From Thelonectria olida (Eukaryota > Ascomycota > Sordariomycetes > Hypocreales > Nectriaceae): a stretch of DNA of 64,000 nt. Each line of letters begins with the position of its first letter. Position 1 is the first letter of the stretch. Where the stretch lies: positions 248,001-312,000 of the forward strand of contig JAGPYM010000022.1 of NCBI GenBank assembly GCA_020736575.1, in the 5' to 3' direction. Under the pieces are notes generated by a model, which worked only from the letters and a program-made list of their open reading frames with translations, had not been told where the DNA came from and ran no database searches. Shown here in pieces: positions 1 to 10,897 of this stretch. Both the position numbers and the translations under genes were made by a program.

Positions 1-254
1 TGTCGCAGGCCAGGCATGATAACGAGCGTCAGGAAACAACAGCACTTAGTAATCAAGCTGTGTGCTTCAAGTAAAATCTGCGTGCTGGAGTACCCGGCAC
101 CTTAGACAACACACACTGCTGCTGCTCACATATTCACTTTAACCCTTTGAGCACGCTCAATGCGACAGTTTTCGATTAATCTAACCTAAAAGAGAAACCA
201 GCTCCTTCTAAATTGCCGCAAGAGCCCGTCACCTAAGATGAGACATGGACTTCA

Positions 255-938
255 TCATTCACGAGAAGTTTCAACGCATTCGCAAGGGCCAACTAGCGGC
301 ATCTCACCGTCTTTAATTTTCTCCTCAAAGCACGACTGGTGCATAAGATGTTTCCCACATTTTTTCCAAACGACACTGGCGGCCTCAGAGAAGCGAAAAT
401 TATCACCACAAATCGAGCATAGGATCTCTTCCTCTCCTGGGAATAATTCATCAAGACTTTTACCTGTGATAACTGAAGGGAAGATAGAAAGCGGGTCAAA
501 CTGTTCCTTGTCAATCTCGATCTCCGAAATTAGTGCGAGCATTCGTGGCTTCATGTCTCTGTTCAGTCGTTCCATCCTCTGAAGTGCCTGGAGCCGCAGC
601 CATTCAGGAGAATCGTGTAGAGCTATAGCAAGTTCTTTTTCTCCAATCTTGTGGGAATAATTCAAGATTGGATAGTATTTAGACCAGCTCTTGCACTTGT
701 TCAGGGCCTGATATAAGTCTAGCCTGAACTTCTGGTGAATGAGGGTAGTGAGAGGTTTGTCTAGCGTTTGCCGCTTGGCTTGCGGCTCATCGGCATCGGG
801 TCGCTCCCCCACTGGGCGTTTGAGTTTCTGACCGTCCTCCCTTTCATCCATTTCATTTCCTAGACGATCAGGCTTAAATGCAGGTCTCTTTCTCGGGGCC
901 CAATCAGTACTGTCTTCATCTCGCTTCCGCCGTGCCAT
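255..938 (-). CDS. Degenerate RING-H2-like protein, unknown function
   Basis: Single-exon frame of about 227 aa if it starts at the ATG at 938, which lies in a strong context (caATGgc). An earlier in-frame ATG at 974 would add 12 residues. The N-terminal third is very basic and polar (ARRKRDED, RKRPAFKPD), like a nuclear or disordered tail. The last 50 residues carry a RING-like spacing: CSIC, then KKC-GKH, MH-x2-SC and finally CEC. The last cysteine pair is CxC instead of the usual CPxC, so zinc binding and E3 ligase activity are uncertain. No neighbour suggests a pathway. I am fairly sure it is coding but not of its role. Confidence 0.6.
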   Translation of the reverse strand: MARRKRDEDSTDWAPRKRPAFKPDRLGNEMDEREDGQKLKRPVGERPDADEPQAKRQTLDKPLTTLIHQKFRLDLYQALNKCKSWSKYYPILNYSHKIGEKELAIALHDSPEWLRLQALQRMERLNRDMKPRMLALISEIEIDKEQFDPLSIFPSVITGKSLDELFPGEEEILCSICGDNFRFSEAASVVWKKCGKHLMHQSCFEEKIKDGEMPLVGPCECVETSRE

Positions 939-2131
939 TGCGCGCAGTATTCCGAAGATGTGATGCGTGTGCATATGGAATGCTAGCTTGGGTAACTTTT
1001 ATACAACGCTCAGAGATCTTAGAAGATACATCCCGGAATTGGGAACCGTTGCCTGAATTTGGGTTCGGAGTTCTCCAGTCTGCAGCCCTTAGCTCGGCTC
1101 GTAGATGTCCCTAATTCCGGGTGATGATACTGGCCCAGATCTCTGCCGTGCGTCTGAGAGTCCTTTGATCCGGTCCCCTCTACAACGTCTTCGCCACCTG
1201 AGCCCTGTTCTGGGGTCAAAGATCACGCCGGGTGTCCAAGGGTATTTTCCTACTTGTGGATGCTAATATCCCATTGATACCAAAAACGGGGACTCCATAG
1301 ATGTTGGGGTATCTCATCCATCCTGCCAAAATGCCCAGTTTCACAGGCATTCCCAACACCTTTGCCGAGACCTCCACCGCCGAACAGTCTCAGCTTTCCC
1401 GTAGCTTAGAGCGCCCACAGCCTCACAAGATAGTTAAAGTCAAGCTAAGATTTAATTGGACTACTTGGAGACAGAACACGTAAAGGAAAAAGATTTCGCA
1501 TTCATATGAAGATGCCTTTCCGATCAACCTATTTGCCAATTAAACGTTGGAGACCTCTTCCGAATACTTGTTCTTGGGAGGGTGGTGACTTCGGCTCGGA
1601 TGCCACATCCAGAATCATCTGAATGAATGCATGAATGAATGAATGAATGAATGAAATTTATTTCGCCCGGGAGGACCAAGCCGCATAGCGCCATGACGCT
1701 CAACTATTTTTCAGTCCTAAGCTTTCTGCTCGTGTCTCCCCAAAGCCCCATATTCTTCCTCGTCCGGTAGCTGATCTCGCCGCGCTTGACTCGAGTGTAA
1801 CAGGCCTGCTTGAAGGCCAATTTCTCGAAGTGTCCAGCGTCCTATCTTCAGTAGCTGAAGCATAATGACGAGACGAGTGAGACATATAGAGAGTGATAGA
1901 GACGAGGCAGCGAAGAAACCCATCCCAAAAACCTTCCTAATGTCTTGGAGAGACCAGAACAAGCCACCTATTAGAAATTTAAAATATCTATTTCGATCTA
2001 TCACAGCAGACTTAATAATGCTTTAAAAAGCAATTTCGAGAGAATGAAGGAAAATTAGGCAAACTAGTCTCACTTGTGGAGTTACTCCTATATAAGGTCT
2101 TTACAGTATAGGCAGTTTTAGGCCCAATATT
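939..2131. other. Intergenic stretch without a recognisable gene
   Basis: Short open frames occur on both strands, but none shows a domain, codon pattern or splice structure that I can defend. The only clear structure is the GAAT microsatellite near 1.62-1.66 kb. Confidence 0.5.
1621..1656. repeat. GAAT tetranucleotide microsatellite
   Basis: About eight GAAT/ATGA units in a row with one interruption (GAATGCATGAAT). It lies in non-coding DNA. Confidence 0.9.
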
Positions 2132-2830
2132 TCATCCACTAGACGATGCACTCGTGTTGCAGAGAGGCCTCAATCCTTGGAGCAGTGGCTGGACAAGTTT
2201 TGCGGTATCCGGGTCTAGTGGCCCTCCGGGGGAAAATATGCCTTCGCTCCCCAACAGAAGTCGGGAATGAACAAGACCGGAATCCTTGCAAAACCATTCC
2301 TTTACATATAAGGCGACGACCCATTCGAGGCTCCTTGTAGGATCATATACACTTCTGCATAGCGGAAGAGACACTCTGTACTGTTTCTTCCAAGGTAGTG
2401 GGTGATCCTTTATCACCAGTTTCTGAAACTTCCCGGCCCCTCCGTTATAATATAGGATAGCTGTTCTAAGAGTTGTTGAATCGTGTCTGAATAGCCTTTC
2501 GAAGCTAGTAATCTGTGTATGGTCGTCTCGTTTCAGAGCTTCCCAGATATTTAAGGTGATATTTGACTCTGGGAGAGAGTATTCAGCCAACTCTTCATTG
2601 AGGCGTTTCGGTTCTTTGAGAGATTCAAGAAGCTCGGAGTAATGAAGGTCACCAGTAAAGTCCATAGACATCAAGGCAAGATACATAGGAGAGTCGGTAC
2701 CGTTAAAGAAGCTGATAAGATCATACCCGAGGAAAACAGGGTTTGCGCCGAGACTTACGGCATGCTTAAGCCAGCCTTGATGTTTGAATATCTTATTCAA
2801 GAGCACGTTCGTCCTATTTGAAGTGGCCAT
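2132..2830 (-). CDS. Unknown protein, divergent paralog of the gene at 3211
   Basis: 232-aa single-exon frame with ATG in a good context (aatATGg). I do not recognise a domain. It aligns with the 205-aa product transcribed in the opposite direction from 3211. Both have an N-terminal LN[KR]IF block, a W about 7 residues later, a SLG-x3-[VL]F[LI]G segment, a YLAL block, and an ESNI-x-LNI block followed by E two residues on. Outside these blocks they differ strongly, so the duplication is old. The C-terminal 60 residues have no counterpart in the partner. Confidence 0.65.
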   Translation of the reverse strand: MATSNRTNVLLNKIFKHQGWLKHAVSLGANPVFLGYDLISFFNGTDSPMYLALMSMDFTGDLHYSELLESLKEPKRLNEELAEYSLPESNITLNIWEALKRDDHTQITSFERLFRHDSTTLRTAILYYNGGAGKFQKLVIKDHPLPWKKQYRVSLPLCRSVYDPTRSLEWVVALYVKEWFCKDSGLVHSRLLLGSEGIFSPGGPLDPDTAKLVQPLLQGLRPLCNTSASSSG

Positions 2831-3210
2831 ATTAAGGAGCGCAGGCTAAACAGGGTACCGAAATAATACGTCAACTGGCTAAGATGTAGATGTTTACGAC
2901 TTGATTGAAAGCCAGAATACATTATATAGAATCGCTCTTATTTAATACAGAATGTCTGTTACCTTGAGTCCAGAAAGTGGGCCACGCTTCCGATTATGTA
3001 GCTCCAAAAAGTGGGCTATACTTCTGGGTCCTAATTTTTAAATTATTTAGATCCTAGTTCTTGGGATCCTATGGTCCTCATTTTAGGCCCTTATGGACTA
3101 TCAGCTCAGTCAAGTATAAAATAGGTAAGGTCTTGTCCTAGGTCATAGTCGCAGGCCAACTTCCGAACCAGCCTTATCTCACACCATTTTCGTTACAACT
3201 TACACAAACA
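2831..3210. promoter_or_regulatory. Shared divergent promoter of two paralogous genes
   Basis: 380 bp separate the start codons of the head-to-head genes, so it must hold both promoters. Near 2.99-3.02 kb it carries AGCTCC-x2-AAAAGTGGGCTATA. A similar sequence sits about 150 bp upstream of the LaeA-like gene (11.04 kb). A second, weaker copy of the AAAGTGGGC core lies at about 2.97 kb. Confidence 0.45.
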
Positions 3211-3828
3211 ATGGAGAATCACGCTGTCACCTCTATATCCTGTGATAAAAGCGCGATCTTAAACCGTATCTTCTCAAAAACAAAATGGAAGGAAGAAATG
3301 GCAAGCTTGGGGTTCACTGCACTGTTCATCGGCGTTCACCTTGAGAGATTCGACGAAAATGGTTCGGTTTCTGATAGCGCGGCCGATATGGGGAACGCCC
3401 CAGCCTATCTAGCACTTGGCTTAGTGACCAAAGAATGCGAGGTGCCACTTGCTGAGTACCCCAAGGGTTTCCCGAAGAGAGATCTATTCTTCGACTGCCT
3501 TAAACCCTGGAAATGGGCAAATGAACAACAGTGCGATATCCTTATCGAGGAGTCAAATATTGAACTGAACATCAGCGAGTATTACAAAACGATTTTCGGA
3601 GCGACCTTGTTGGCCAACCCTGCAGATTCTCACCGTCTGACTAAAGAGCGACCTGATGCGGCAGCTGAAAAATATATAAATCGAAAACATATCACCTATG
3701 CTATTAGCTACGGCGATGAAGATCCTGGGCAGATCGAGTTATTCTATTATAACGAAGACTGCTTATGTATCATGATACGAGTCTGGGGGGAATATAGGCT
3801 GTGGCAATTTATTGATACCAGAAGGTAG
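3211..3828 (+). CDS. Unknown protein, divergent paralog of the gene at 2132-2830
   Basis: 205-aa single exon. ATG lies in a strong context (aacaATGg). It shares LNRIF, SLGF...LFIG, YLAL and ESNI-ELNI blocks with the oppositely transcribed neighbour. The body is acidic and rich in aromatic residues towards the C-terminus. No signal peptide or membrane segment is visible. The pair looks like an old tandem inversion; function unknown. Confidence 0.65.
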   Translation: MENHAVTSISCDKSAILNRIFSKTKWKEEMASLGFTALFIGVHLERFDENGSVSDSAADMGNAPAYLALGLVTKECEVPLAEYPKGFPKRDLFFDCLKPWKWANEQQCDILIEESNIELNISEYYKTIFGATLLANPADSHRLTKERPDAAAEKYINRKHITYAISYGDEDPGQIELFYYNEDCLCIMIRVWGEYRLWQFIDTRR

Positions 3829-4005
3829 ATCGGAAGAGTTTAGCACTTGTGTGCTAGCTATATCGTAGTCCTTCTGGTGTTACGCGTGAGGGCCTTAGAG
3901 CCAAGTCAGAAACTGTATCTAGGTGCATACTTGATAAATGTAATTAGATTAGCGTCTTCCCTCCACCCAATGCCGTGTGTAATTTGACTTGTGAAATCTC
4001 TCAAT

Positions 4006-6594
4006 CTATTTGCGCCGTTTCGAACCCTCTGCCCGGCCAACACCTCGTCGCTTCCTCTTTGTTGATCGCCTCGTATTTGGTACCAGATCTCCATTCTCCA
4101 ACGCCGACAAAAGGATATCAACTGCCTCAGCCCTGGCACTGATTGCATCATCATTGTCCACGTTTCCGGCAATGATCTGGTCGCCTAGCATCCGGCACCG
4201 GGCGTTTCTAATCGTAAGCGGCCCACAACTATGGACGTCATTCTGTTGTGGTGTCTCCTAATGCACATAGGTCAACGTCCAACGTTCAATGTTGCGTCAT
4301 GGTATATCCATACCTTTTCGATATATTCAAGCGTGGAAAACTCTTCCTTACACGCCCGCTACCTCAAGTGTGAATGAACTGTTGTCAAAAACAGGCAAGA
4401 AGAAGGATAAGAACCTTAATGTTCCCGTTTTCCTCGCGCCCTTGTGGGTCGTAGTGGTAGATGCAGTTGTCTGCCTCATTGATCTCGAGGAGGCTGAAGT
4501 GGTTGTTGCGTTGGAATATCACGAACAAGCACACCAAGATCTTCTCGCTGGTTTCGCTATGCCATTTCTTCATTGTCTTTGAAGCCATCTGGAAAGGTCG
4601 CTGTATCACACCGCTCCGGGTTTGCGTGTGAGTGGGGATGCTAAAGCCAACTCGGACGTGGGACTCTCTTTTCGAAAGGTGCAGGCAGGCAAGGATAATA
4701 TCACTGTTCAGCCATGTGCCTTCTTCCAAACTCAGCAAAGACTTCACATCGAGCTGAAAGCCGTTCTCCTTGACGACGATTTGGTTCGCTGCAAGCTGTT
4801 CGGCTGTCTCAGTCAATCTTTGAAGTTGAGTTTCCCCGACCACATCCGGCAATAGCAACTGCTCCTTTACCAGCTGGTCGTGGAACTGGTCAGGATGGGT
4901 CTTTCTAGAATCCATCATCAGTCTAACTTGGTCGCTCAGGAATCTCAACGTAGCCATTTTGTCGGGACTTCCTAAGATTCTCTCGATGAACTCATGCACC
5001 ACTTTGGTGGTCGACTTGGAGAGGCTCCTAGTAAGAGTTAATTCATGATGAACGAATACCCTGACTCGCTATAACAAACTTACCATTCATTCATGAGTAA
5101 AATGCCGCAGCCAAGCTTTTGAACAATCAAAGACCATCTCTTCCCCCGTGTCAACATATTTTTGATCCGACACCGCTGCATTTGCAGAGATCCCACTCCT
5201 TTGCCAAGAAGCTCATTCGTCACGGTTTCTGAGGCTGTCTGACGTGGGAGTCCTGTCTTTGACCTCACCCTCACCCTTGATTGATGTTCTCTGGAGAATA
5301 CAATAGCGGTCGTGATGTAATTCAGTGACGCCTTTTGGCGATCCGCATCCGCTCTCGTGATACAATCTATCAGCTCTGAGTCTGGTTTAGACCATCGTGG
5401 GCCAGCCTCGCCATCCCACATGATAAAAGAATCAAAAATCGCTGGGTTGGTTCCTGTTGAGTAGTAGTCAAATGAGAAATGTTCCACCTGGTCGCGTGCC
5501 ATTTGAATGAACTCGTCAACTGACATCCTATCAAGCCCCAACTTGAACCCGACGTCATTAGGGACGACCTTGGCAGTAGGTGAGCTTGGACTTTTGTCGA
5601 TGGACACCTCAGCTTTCGCGTTGGTTGCAAGCTTCGTTTCGGAGACAGTATCCGGCTTGGTGACGTTATCGGGTTCAGAGACAGCTGCGGAGTCAACCTG
5701 CCTGGCTGGTACAGCGGAGATGACCTTGGACTTAGAGACCGTATCTCGTTGAACATTTTCCACAGAGTTAATGGCAACCCCAAGGCCTTTGGGACGCTGA
5801 AGATCAGAAACAGCTGCGAACTTGGAGCCCGCATAGGATGTGGCGACAATGTCAGCCTTGGAGACTGTGTCGGCCTCCTCGGGGGTACAGTGGGCATTAG
5901 GTGAGGTCCGAAGACTGAAATCCGATGCAGCATCGGTCTCAGCTTCAACATCCTGGGGATTAGAGCCAGTCTCGAAGTCAACTTGGAACATGGACGTTGG
6001 TACAGACTCAGGGACGAGCTCTGAAGCTTCAGAGCTCAAATTGTGTTGAACGACAATTACAGAACCAGAACCTGTACCGGCAGGTCTGATCTTTGGCGTG
6101 GTTTGAGGACCAGAGACATCCACTGACTTGGATGTCGCTTCAGACCGAGTGGTAACCTCGAAGATAGGGTTTTCATGGCCCTTTTCGAAACGTTGTTCCA
6201 GAGCCTCTTCTTTCTTCTCCCAGCTTGCCGTGAGCTTTACTGAACTGCCACAGGCATTGAGTATAATGCTGGCGAGTGACGACAGTTGACATCTCTGGGG
6301 TCCAGACAGTGAACTGACTGCGAATTCTAAGTCTTCGCTGAACGAGACTCCTTTCTCAGAGGGGTGTTCGACATGACCGATCATAAAATCAATGAGGGCC
6401 TGGCCCCTTGAGGTTTTGATCGGTGTTATCGTGTCATCGTTGGAGGTGGGAGTTTGATCGAGAGTGTTGAAGGAGGGGATCTGATCGAGCGTGTTTGAGG
6501 GAGTAAGTGCCTGCTCTATGTGATAGCTTCCCGTCGCTACACTGGCCAGACCAAAGAGAAAACCTGAGTTCTCGTCACCCAAAGCACCCTCCAT
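4006..6594 (-). CDS. Ulp1-like (C48 family) cysteine peptidase, four exons
   Basis: C48 peptidases process or remove SUMO/ubiquitin-like modifiers. My model is complement(4006..4257, 4314..4358, 4415..5027, 5084..6594). The three introns are each 56 nt and all phases agree, giving 806 aa. The long N-terminus (about 500 aa) is Ser/Thr/Val-rich low complexity. The catalytic part is C-terminal: TWL near residue 609, His680 in NNHFSLLEI, Asp697 in YHYDPQG and Cys734 in QQNDVHSCGP. This is the expected His-Asp-Gln-Cys order, so the enzyme looks intact. The donor of intron 2 (GTTCTT) is the weakest call; intron 1 has a canonical GTAAGT. The tail ends in a basic KRKRRG segment. It could be a host deSUMOylase-like gene or one once carried by a transposon; no transposase is adjacent. 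Confidence 0.82.
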
Positions 6595-6761
6595 GACGAA
6601 GAGTCAAGAAGTGAAGGAAGTGGCGACAAAAGATGATGATATCAAGAAACAAACGGAAAGATTGAGAGCAATCAACAAAGCATGAGGACATGAACACGAT
6701 CGTAGGTCAAACAGCCAGTCTTATACCTGGCCCAAGATTCCGTGGGGGCATGGCTTCACCT

Positions 6762-6813
6762 CACTTGTTGATCCACAGGTGAGTTCCGGAACTCACCTGT
6801 GGATCAACAAGTG
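6762..6813. repeat. Perfect 52-bp palindrome (26-bp arms, no spacer)
   Basis: CACTTGTTGATCCACAGG... is followed directly by its exact reverse complement. It lies 168-219 bp upstream of the Ulp1-like start codon. No mismatch was found. Confidence 0.93.
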
Positions 6814-6970
6814 CTCATCCATTGGCTTCCATTGGACAGACGTATTCGCTTCGTCACGACTGTGCCTTCAGAGGTTGGAAGTGTCATAACCCTGTCTGCC
6901 TTGGAGGATTCCATCTAGGCCTTCTACGGCAGTAATGACTCAAAGTTCCGCGGTCACCCTGGGGGTCACC

Positions 6971-7275
6971 GGAGGACTGCGTCTCGGTTTCAGTGATTCC
7001 GGTGAAGCCATCACTGCCTCGTTTCCACCCGGCCACGCACATGAGACCCAAGAAATGTCATCAGATTAGTCAGATGATGCTTAAAGGATTGGCGGTTAAA
7101 CGGTCTATTGGCCTCTTTGGTGGCAATGAACAGGCCCTGGGTCAGCTAGTTGGCCACTCAGGAGCAACTGGTCACTCCTGATATCGGCGGAGGGCTTGGA
7201 CTTGTTGATAGTGATTCCGGCGAAGCCGTCACTGCATCATTTCCCGGTCGCACACACAAGGCCTAAGGGGCGTCG
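6971..7275. repeat. Two diverged direct copies of an 85-bp sequence
   Basis: 6971-7055 and 7188-7275 share CGGAGG...AGTGATTCCGG-GAAGCC-TCACTGC and a GCACAC-AGGCC-like tail. The copies differ mainly by single substitutions. Confidence 0.6.
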
Positions 7276-7645
7276 TCAGAAGAATATGACCAACCAGGGG
7301 CCCAGCACTTTCGTGGCGCCTCGGCATGATAACACCACCTCAACGGCCACTTGACCTGGCCGCATAATATGTACATTTAGATGAGACATTTTCGAGCCAA
7401 CAGTTGGCGAGTCAGAAGCCCAGGGGCTGGATGGCTTCCTCGCTTGGAGTAGATTCCACTACTGCAGAACAGGGACGGATTTGGTATGGTATGGCCCGAG
7501 TGTGACCGTGATGTGATAAGTCAAATCAGTCAGGGGGGGGCTGAGTGCCTATTAAAGGAGCGTTTCTCCTCGTCTCACATTTGATCACGTCCTTCATCCA
7601 CAAAATCTCCCCTCCAGATCCTCACCATTATTCGCCATATCCACA

Positions 7646-8753
7646 ATGTCTTCTCAGGCTTCGAGATACGTCCTGCAAGACCCCTATTTCAACTGCCGGT
7701 TGTGTTACTGCGTCTGTCAGGGACTCGACGATGCACGCCCCTTCCTCCCTTGTGGTAAGTTCTCCCCCTTAACGTCTTGCTTACCATGGTTAATGAGAAT
7801 AAGGACATTGCGTCTGTCTCACATGTTCGGAGGCCTATAATGAATGTCCTCTGTGTGTCCCTCGAGACAATGCTAAGCTTGTGGCCGTCATGCAGCTTTT
7901 GGATCTTAGCGGGATGGAGCCGGCTACTTCTGGCGCTCACGGTCAATGTGGCCAATCATACCGACGAAGCATTACCTTCAGACCTTGGTCCAACGCCTGC
8001 AGCGGAGTCTTGATGTCGCCGCTGGCAGTTGCAGCATCTCAAGGACAAATACAGATTGTCCAAGATCTACTCCGAGGCGGTGCCCCTGTCAATGAAAGCG
8101 AAGGCTCCCAACTTGATCACATGTCACCTCTTGAAGCTGCGATATTTGGACAGCATGAGCTCGTGGCCAAGCAGCTCATTGAGTGTGGCGCAGTGGTTTC
8201 TCGGTATGGTCCTACAGCTCTTCATATGGCAGCTGCCGCTGGCTCAACGGAATTGGTTGAGTTCCTGGTGGAAGAGAAGTGTTTTGATATCAATGAGATT
8301 CGACTTGGGAGAAACGTCATTTCTTTTGCCAGATCATCACCTTTTGGCATGAGCACAAGCATGTTCTACTGTCTCTGCAGGCTAGGCGCTCGTGGTGTGC
8401 CCATGAAGGACGGAAACTTTGAGGGTTTGGAAGATCTTACAGTGACCACACCATTCTCAACACCAACCACGTCACCCCTCCTTCCAGAAGACTTTCCCTT
8501 GGTCCTAGAAACACACGCAGGTATGATCTCAAAGGGTCCAATTGAAGCCTGTCTGCATCGCCGCCCAAGATTTCTCTTTGAGTTCCACCAGGCCAGACAA
8601 CTCGACCAGAAATGGGCAGAATCAAGGCTTCTCTGGCTCAACTCTATGATTAACGATCTAGTCAAGGAGGGCTACGCACTGGATATGGCAAGCATTCAGA
8701 AGTTGCTGTTCCGATGCCCCAGGGGGATCCCAGATGAATTTGAGTTCTTGTGA
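7646..8753 (+). CDS. RING finger-ankyrin repeat protein
   Basis: Two exons: 7646..7754 and 7804..8753, with a 49-nt intron (GTAAGT...AAG). The join falls inside the RING and restores its CGH core. The 352-aa product has a RING (C17-x2-C20, C22-x-C24, LPCGHCVC at 35-41, C44 and CPLC near 54), as in E3 ubiquitin ligases. Then come two to three ankyrin repeats (about residues 108-203; SPLAVAAS, SPLEAAIFGQHELV, TALHMAAAAGSTELVEFL). The C-terminal 120 residues are unassigned. The combination suggests a substrate-binding ubiquitin ligase; that is inference from the family. Only the spliced form gives a complete RING, which supports the model. Confidence 0.82.
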
Positions 8754-9591
8754 TATACTAGATCTAGTTGTTAGTTACTCGGGGAATCGCTATGTTCAGA
8801 TTGTGTGACATTGTCCTCCACGACCGATGTGACAATTTCGCATCCCATAGCGCTCGACGGCGGCATGCTACTGTTGATGGACGATAGCGGACACGGCCTT
8901 CGCGCGAGGCCAAACTTGGCAAAGTGGAGGTTGGCTCTCACGTCTCAGTCCCACACGATTCCCGCGCAACGCGTCTTTATTTTCTTCCAGCTCACCACTC
9001 GTCATGGCTGATCATGGGAGCTCAGTAAACTCAATACGCGAGGAACTCGACAGCATACGGCAAGGTCGATGGACTCCACATTTTGCGCAGCAGCATCCAA
9101 TTGCCCTCCCAGTCCATAGCATCATCATTGCCACTATTGTATTGAGGTATTGTGTGGGCTCCTTCAGAGCCGTTCTCAGAAACTTGATAGAGGCTTTTTG
9201 CTTTTATCTATTCTGACGGGAAAAGCAAGGTCATCAAATACTCGATATGACTGCTAGGAAGGAATGACATGTGTGACTTTTGCAATTGCGACAGCAATGC
9301 GAACCCGACACTCCCGATAAATGTCTTTAGCTACGTCGTATCGGCCCTGCACATGGTACGTCGTCGCGAGGTCCGCCATGCTGCTGATCGTATCGGGGTG
9401 CTTCTCCCCAAACACCTCTCATCGAAGATCCAGTACTTCCAGAGGTGGATGTTGCTCCGTTGTAATTCTTTCTTCAGCCCTAAGTAGCACGTAGCTGATG
9501 TTGCCAGGTGCGCGACGAATTTGATGGATGGATCATGTCCATCCGTCAAAAGCCATCCTGGGACTAGTTGGACATGGGACAAGTCCTTATA
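8754..9591. other. Intergenic stretch, no gene seen
   Basis: Only short unsupported open frames. It separates the RING-ankyrin gene from the convergent LaeA-like gene. Confidence 0.5.
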
Positions 9592-10897
9592 TCAGTTGAC
9601 GTCAGCTTGAGCAGCCACCACGGTGCTAGGCACCAGGTCAGGCTTTCTTGCTGTCCAAATATATCTCCATCGTACATTAGCTTCTGCATCTTGATGACTG
9701 GACTCATGGACAGACTCACACTCGGCAGTAGGCATGGTAGCGAAGATCACACATGTCTCTCTTAGCTTTAAGGCAAAGGTCTTTCACATCTTTCTGAGAC
9801 ACGCCTAGCATCCTCGTCATGGGAAGGCATGACAGAGCGGTGAGACCTTGAGAAAGCCCTATATTAAACCACCTTCCCACCTCTCTCTCATGGCGATCCT
9901 CGGACCAAGGACAGTAACATACCTTGATGACTGTCTCATCAATGTCCGTGAAGCCAGCCAACGCGAGCTGGCGCCGCGTTTCTTCAGGATCTACTCTCAT
10001 AGAACGACCATGGCGATCTAGCGACTTGAGAAGCTTGGAGGTCCATTCATCGAGGGCGCTGTCGGTTGGGAGAGTACCGTCGTCACAACGTGGAATCCAA
10101 TCGATTTCGACCTGCTCCATATAGCCTATTCCGGGTTTCAGATGCCTGCAAGTGAATCAGTCCGGAAAGCAGGGAGGCAGAAGTGACTCTATGCCCACAT
10201 AAACATCTTTTGGTACATTTCCCGCCAGCATTGGATACTTCCGAAGAGCATCTGTGCCCGAATGAAGTCCCAGTCGCGGTCTATTGTATCCCACGAATCC
10301 TCAATGTCGAATGATTGAGGAGGGTTCATTGTTGGGGGAATCCTGAACTATATGAGTGAACGAAGGGCGATGTGTGCTACCCATACTTACATTTCAGGCT
10401 GGATCATGTTGAAATCGAGTCCCTGTACAATCATATGAGGATATTTTCTGCATCCGAGCTTGTTAGACTCGAAGGCGAAAACGCTCATCCAAGGAGAGGA
10501 CGTACTCAGACAGCTCAATCGCCCAGATTCCAGTGCCTGTTCCGAGATCAAGGACTCTCAATGCCTGTTTTATGTCCAATGGTGCCGAGAACAAATTGTT
10601 GTCGCGCGCTACAAGGAAGAACTTGTGGAATATGTCCAGGCGATTCTTCTCTTCCTTTGCGCGAGGCGGGGTGAGTCTCATTGCTACTTCATGGGAGCTG
10701 ATCATCCTTACTTCGTCAATGGGGAATATATACTTTTCTCTCCGAAAATCACCATCTATCCCGTACCAACGGTCATAGGAGAGGCGCACGTGGCGCAGTT
10801 CTCGGTTATCACAATCGCTATCCCGTGAACGTCAGCAAACCTAGCGAAAGAAGGTGACTCTGGTGCGGTGCGGTGAGATATACCGGCTCTGGGACAT
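9592..10897 (-). CDS. LaeA-like SAM-dependent methyltransferase, seven exons
   Basis: Model: complement(9592..9664, 9720..10145, 10199..10342, 10391..10447, 10506..10654, 10712..10817, 10884..10897). Introns are 48-66 nt, phases agree, and the product is 322 aa, the usual size for this family. The 57-nt intron at 10655-10711 has no stop and would be missed by simple frame reading. Class I methyltransferase motif I is DLGTGTG (residues 76-82). It is preceded by FPIDEEEKNRLDIFHKFF and followed by GLDF, LKPG-x2-YMEQVE and the C-terminal HAYCRVYIWTARKP signature. LaeA-type proteins regulate secondary metabolism or modify small molecules; which applies here is unknown. The first exon (14 nt) is the least certain part. 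Confidence 0.85.

Larger units (their letters stand above)
6595..7645. other. Intergenic region with palindrome and direct duplication
   Basis: No gene recognised. It contains a 52-bp perfect palindrome (6762-6813) and two diverged direct copies of about 85 bp (6971-7055 and 7188-7275). A TATA-like TATTAAA lies about 95 bp upstream of the RING-ankyrin start. Confidence 0.55.

Noticed and set aside
1019..1219. 66-aa minus-strand frame with a gene-like composition
   Set aside because: No start context, domain or splice partner could be found.
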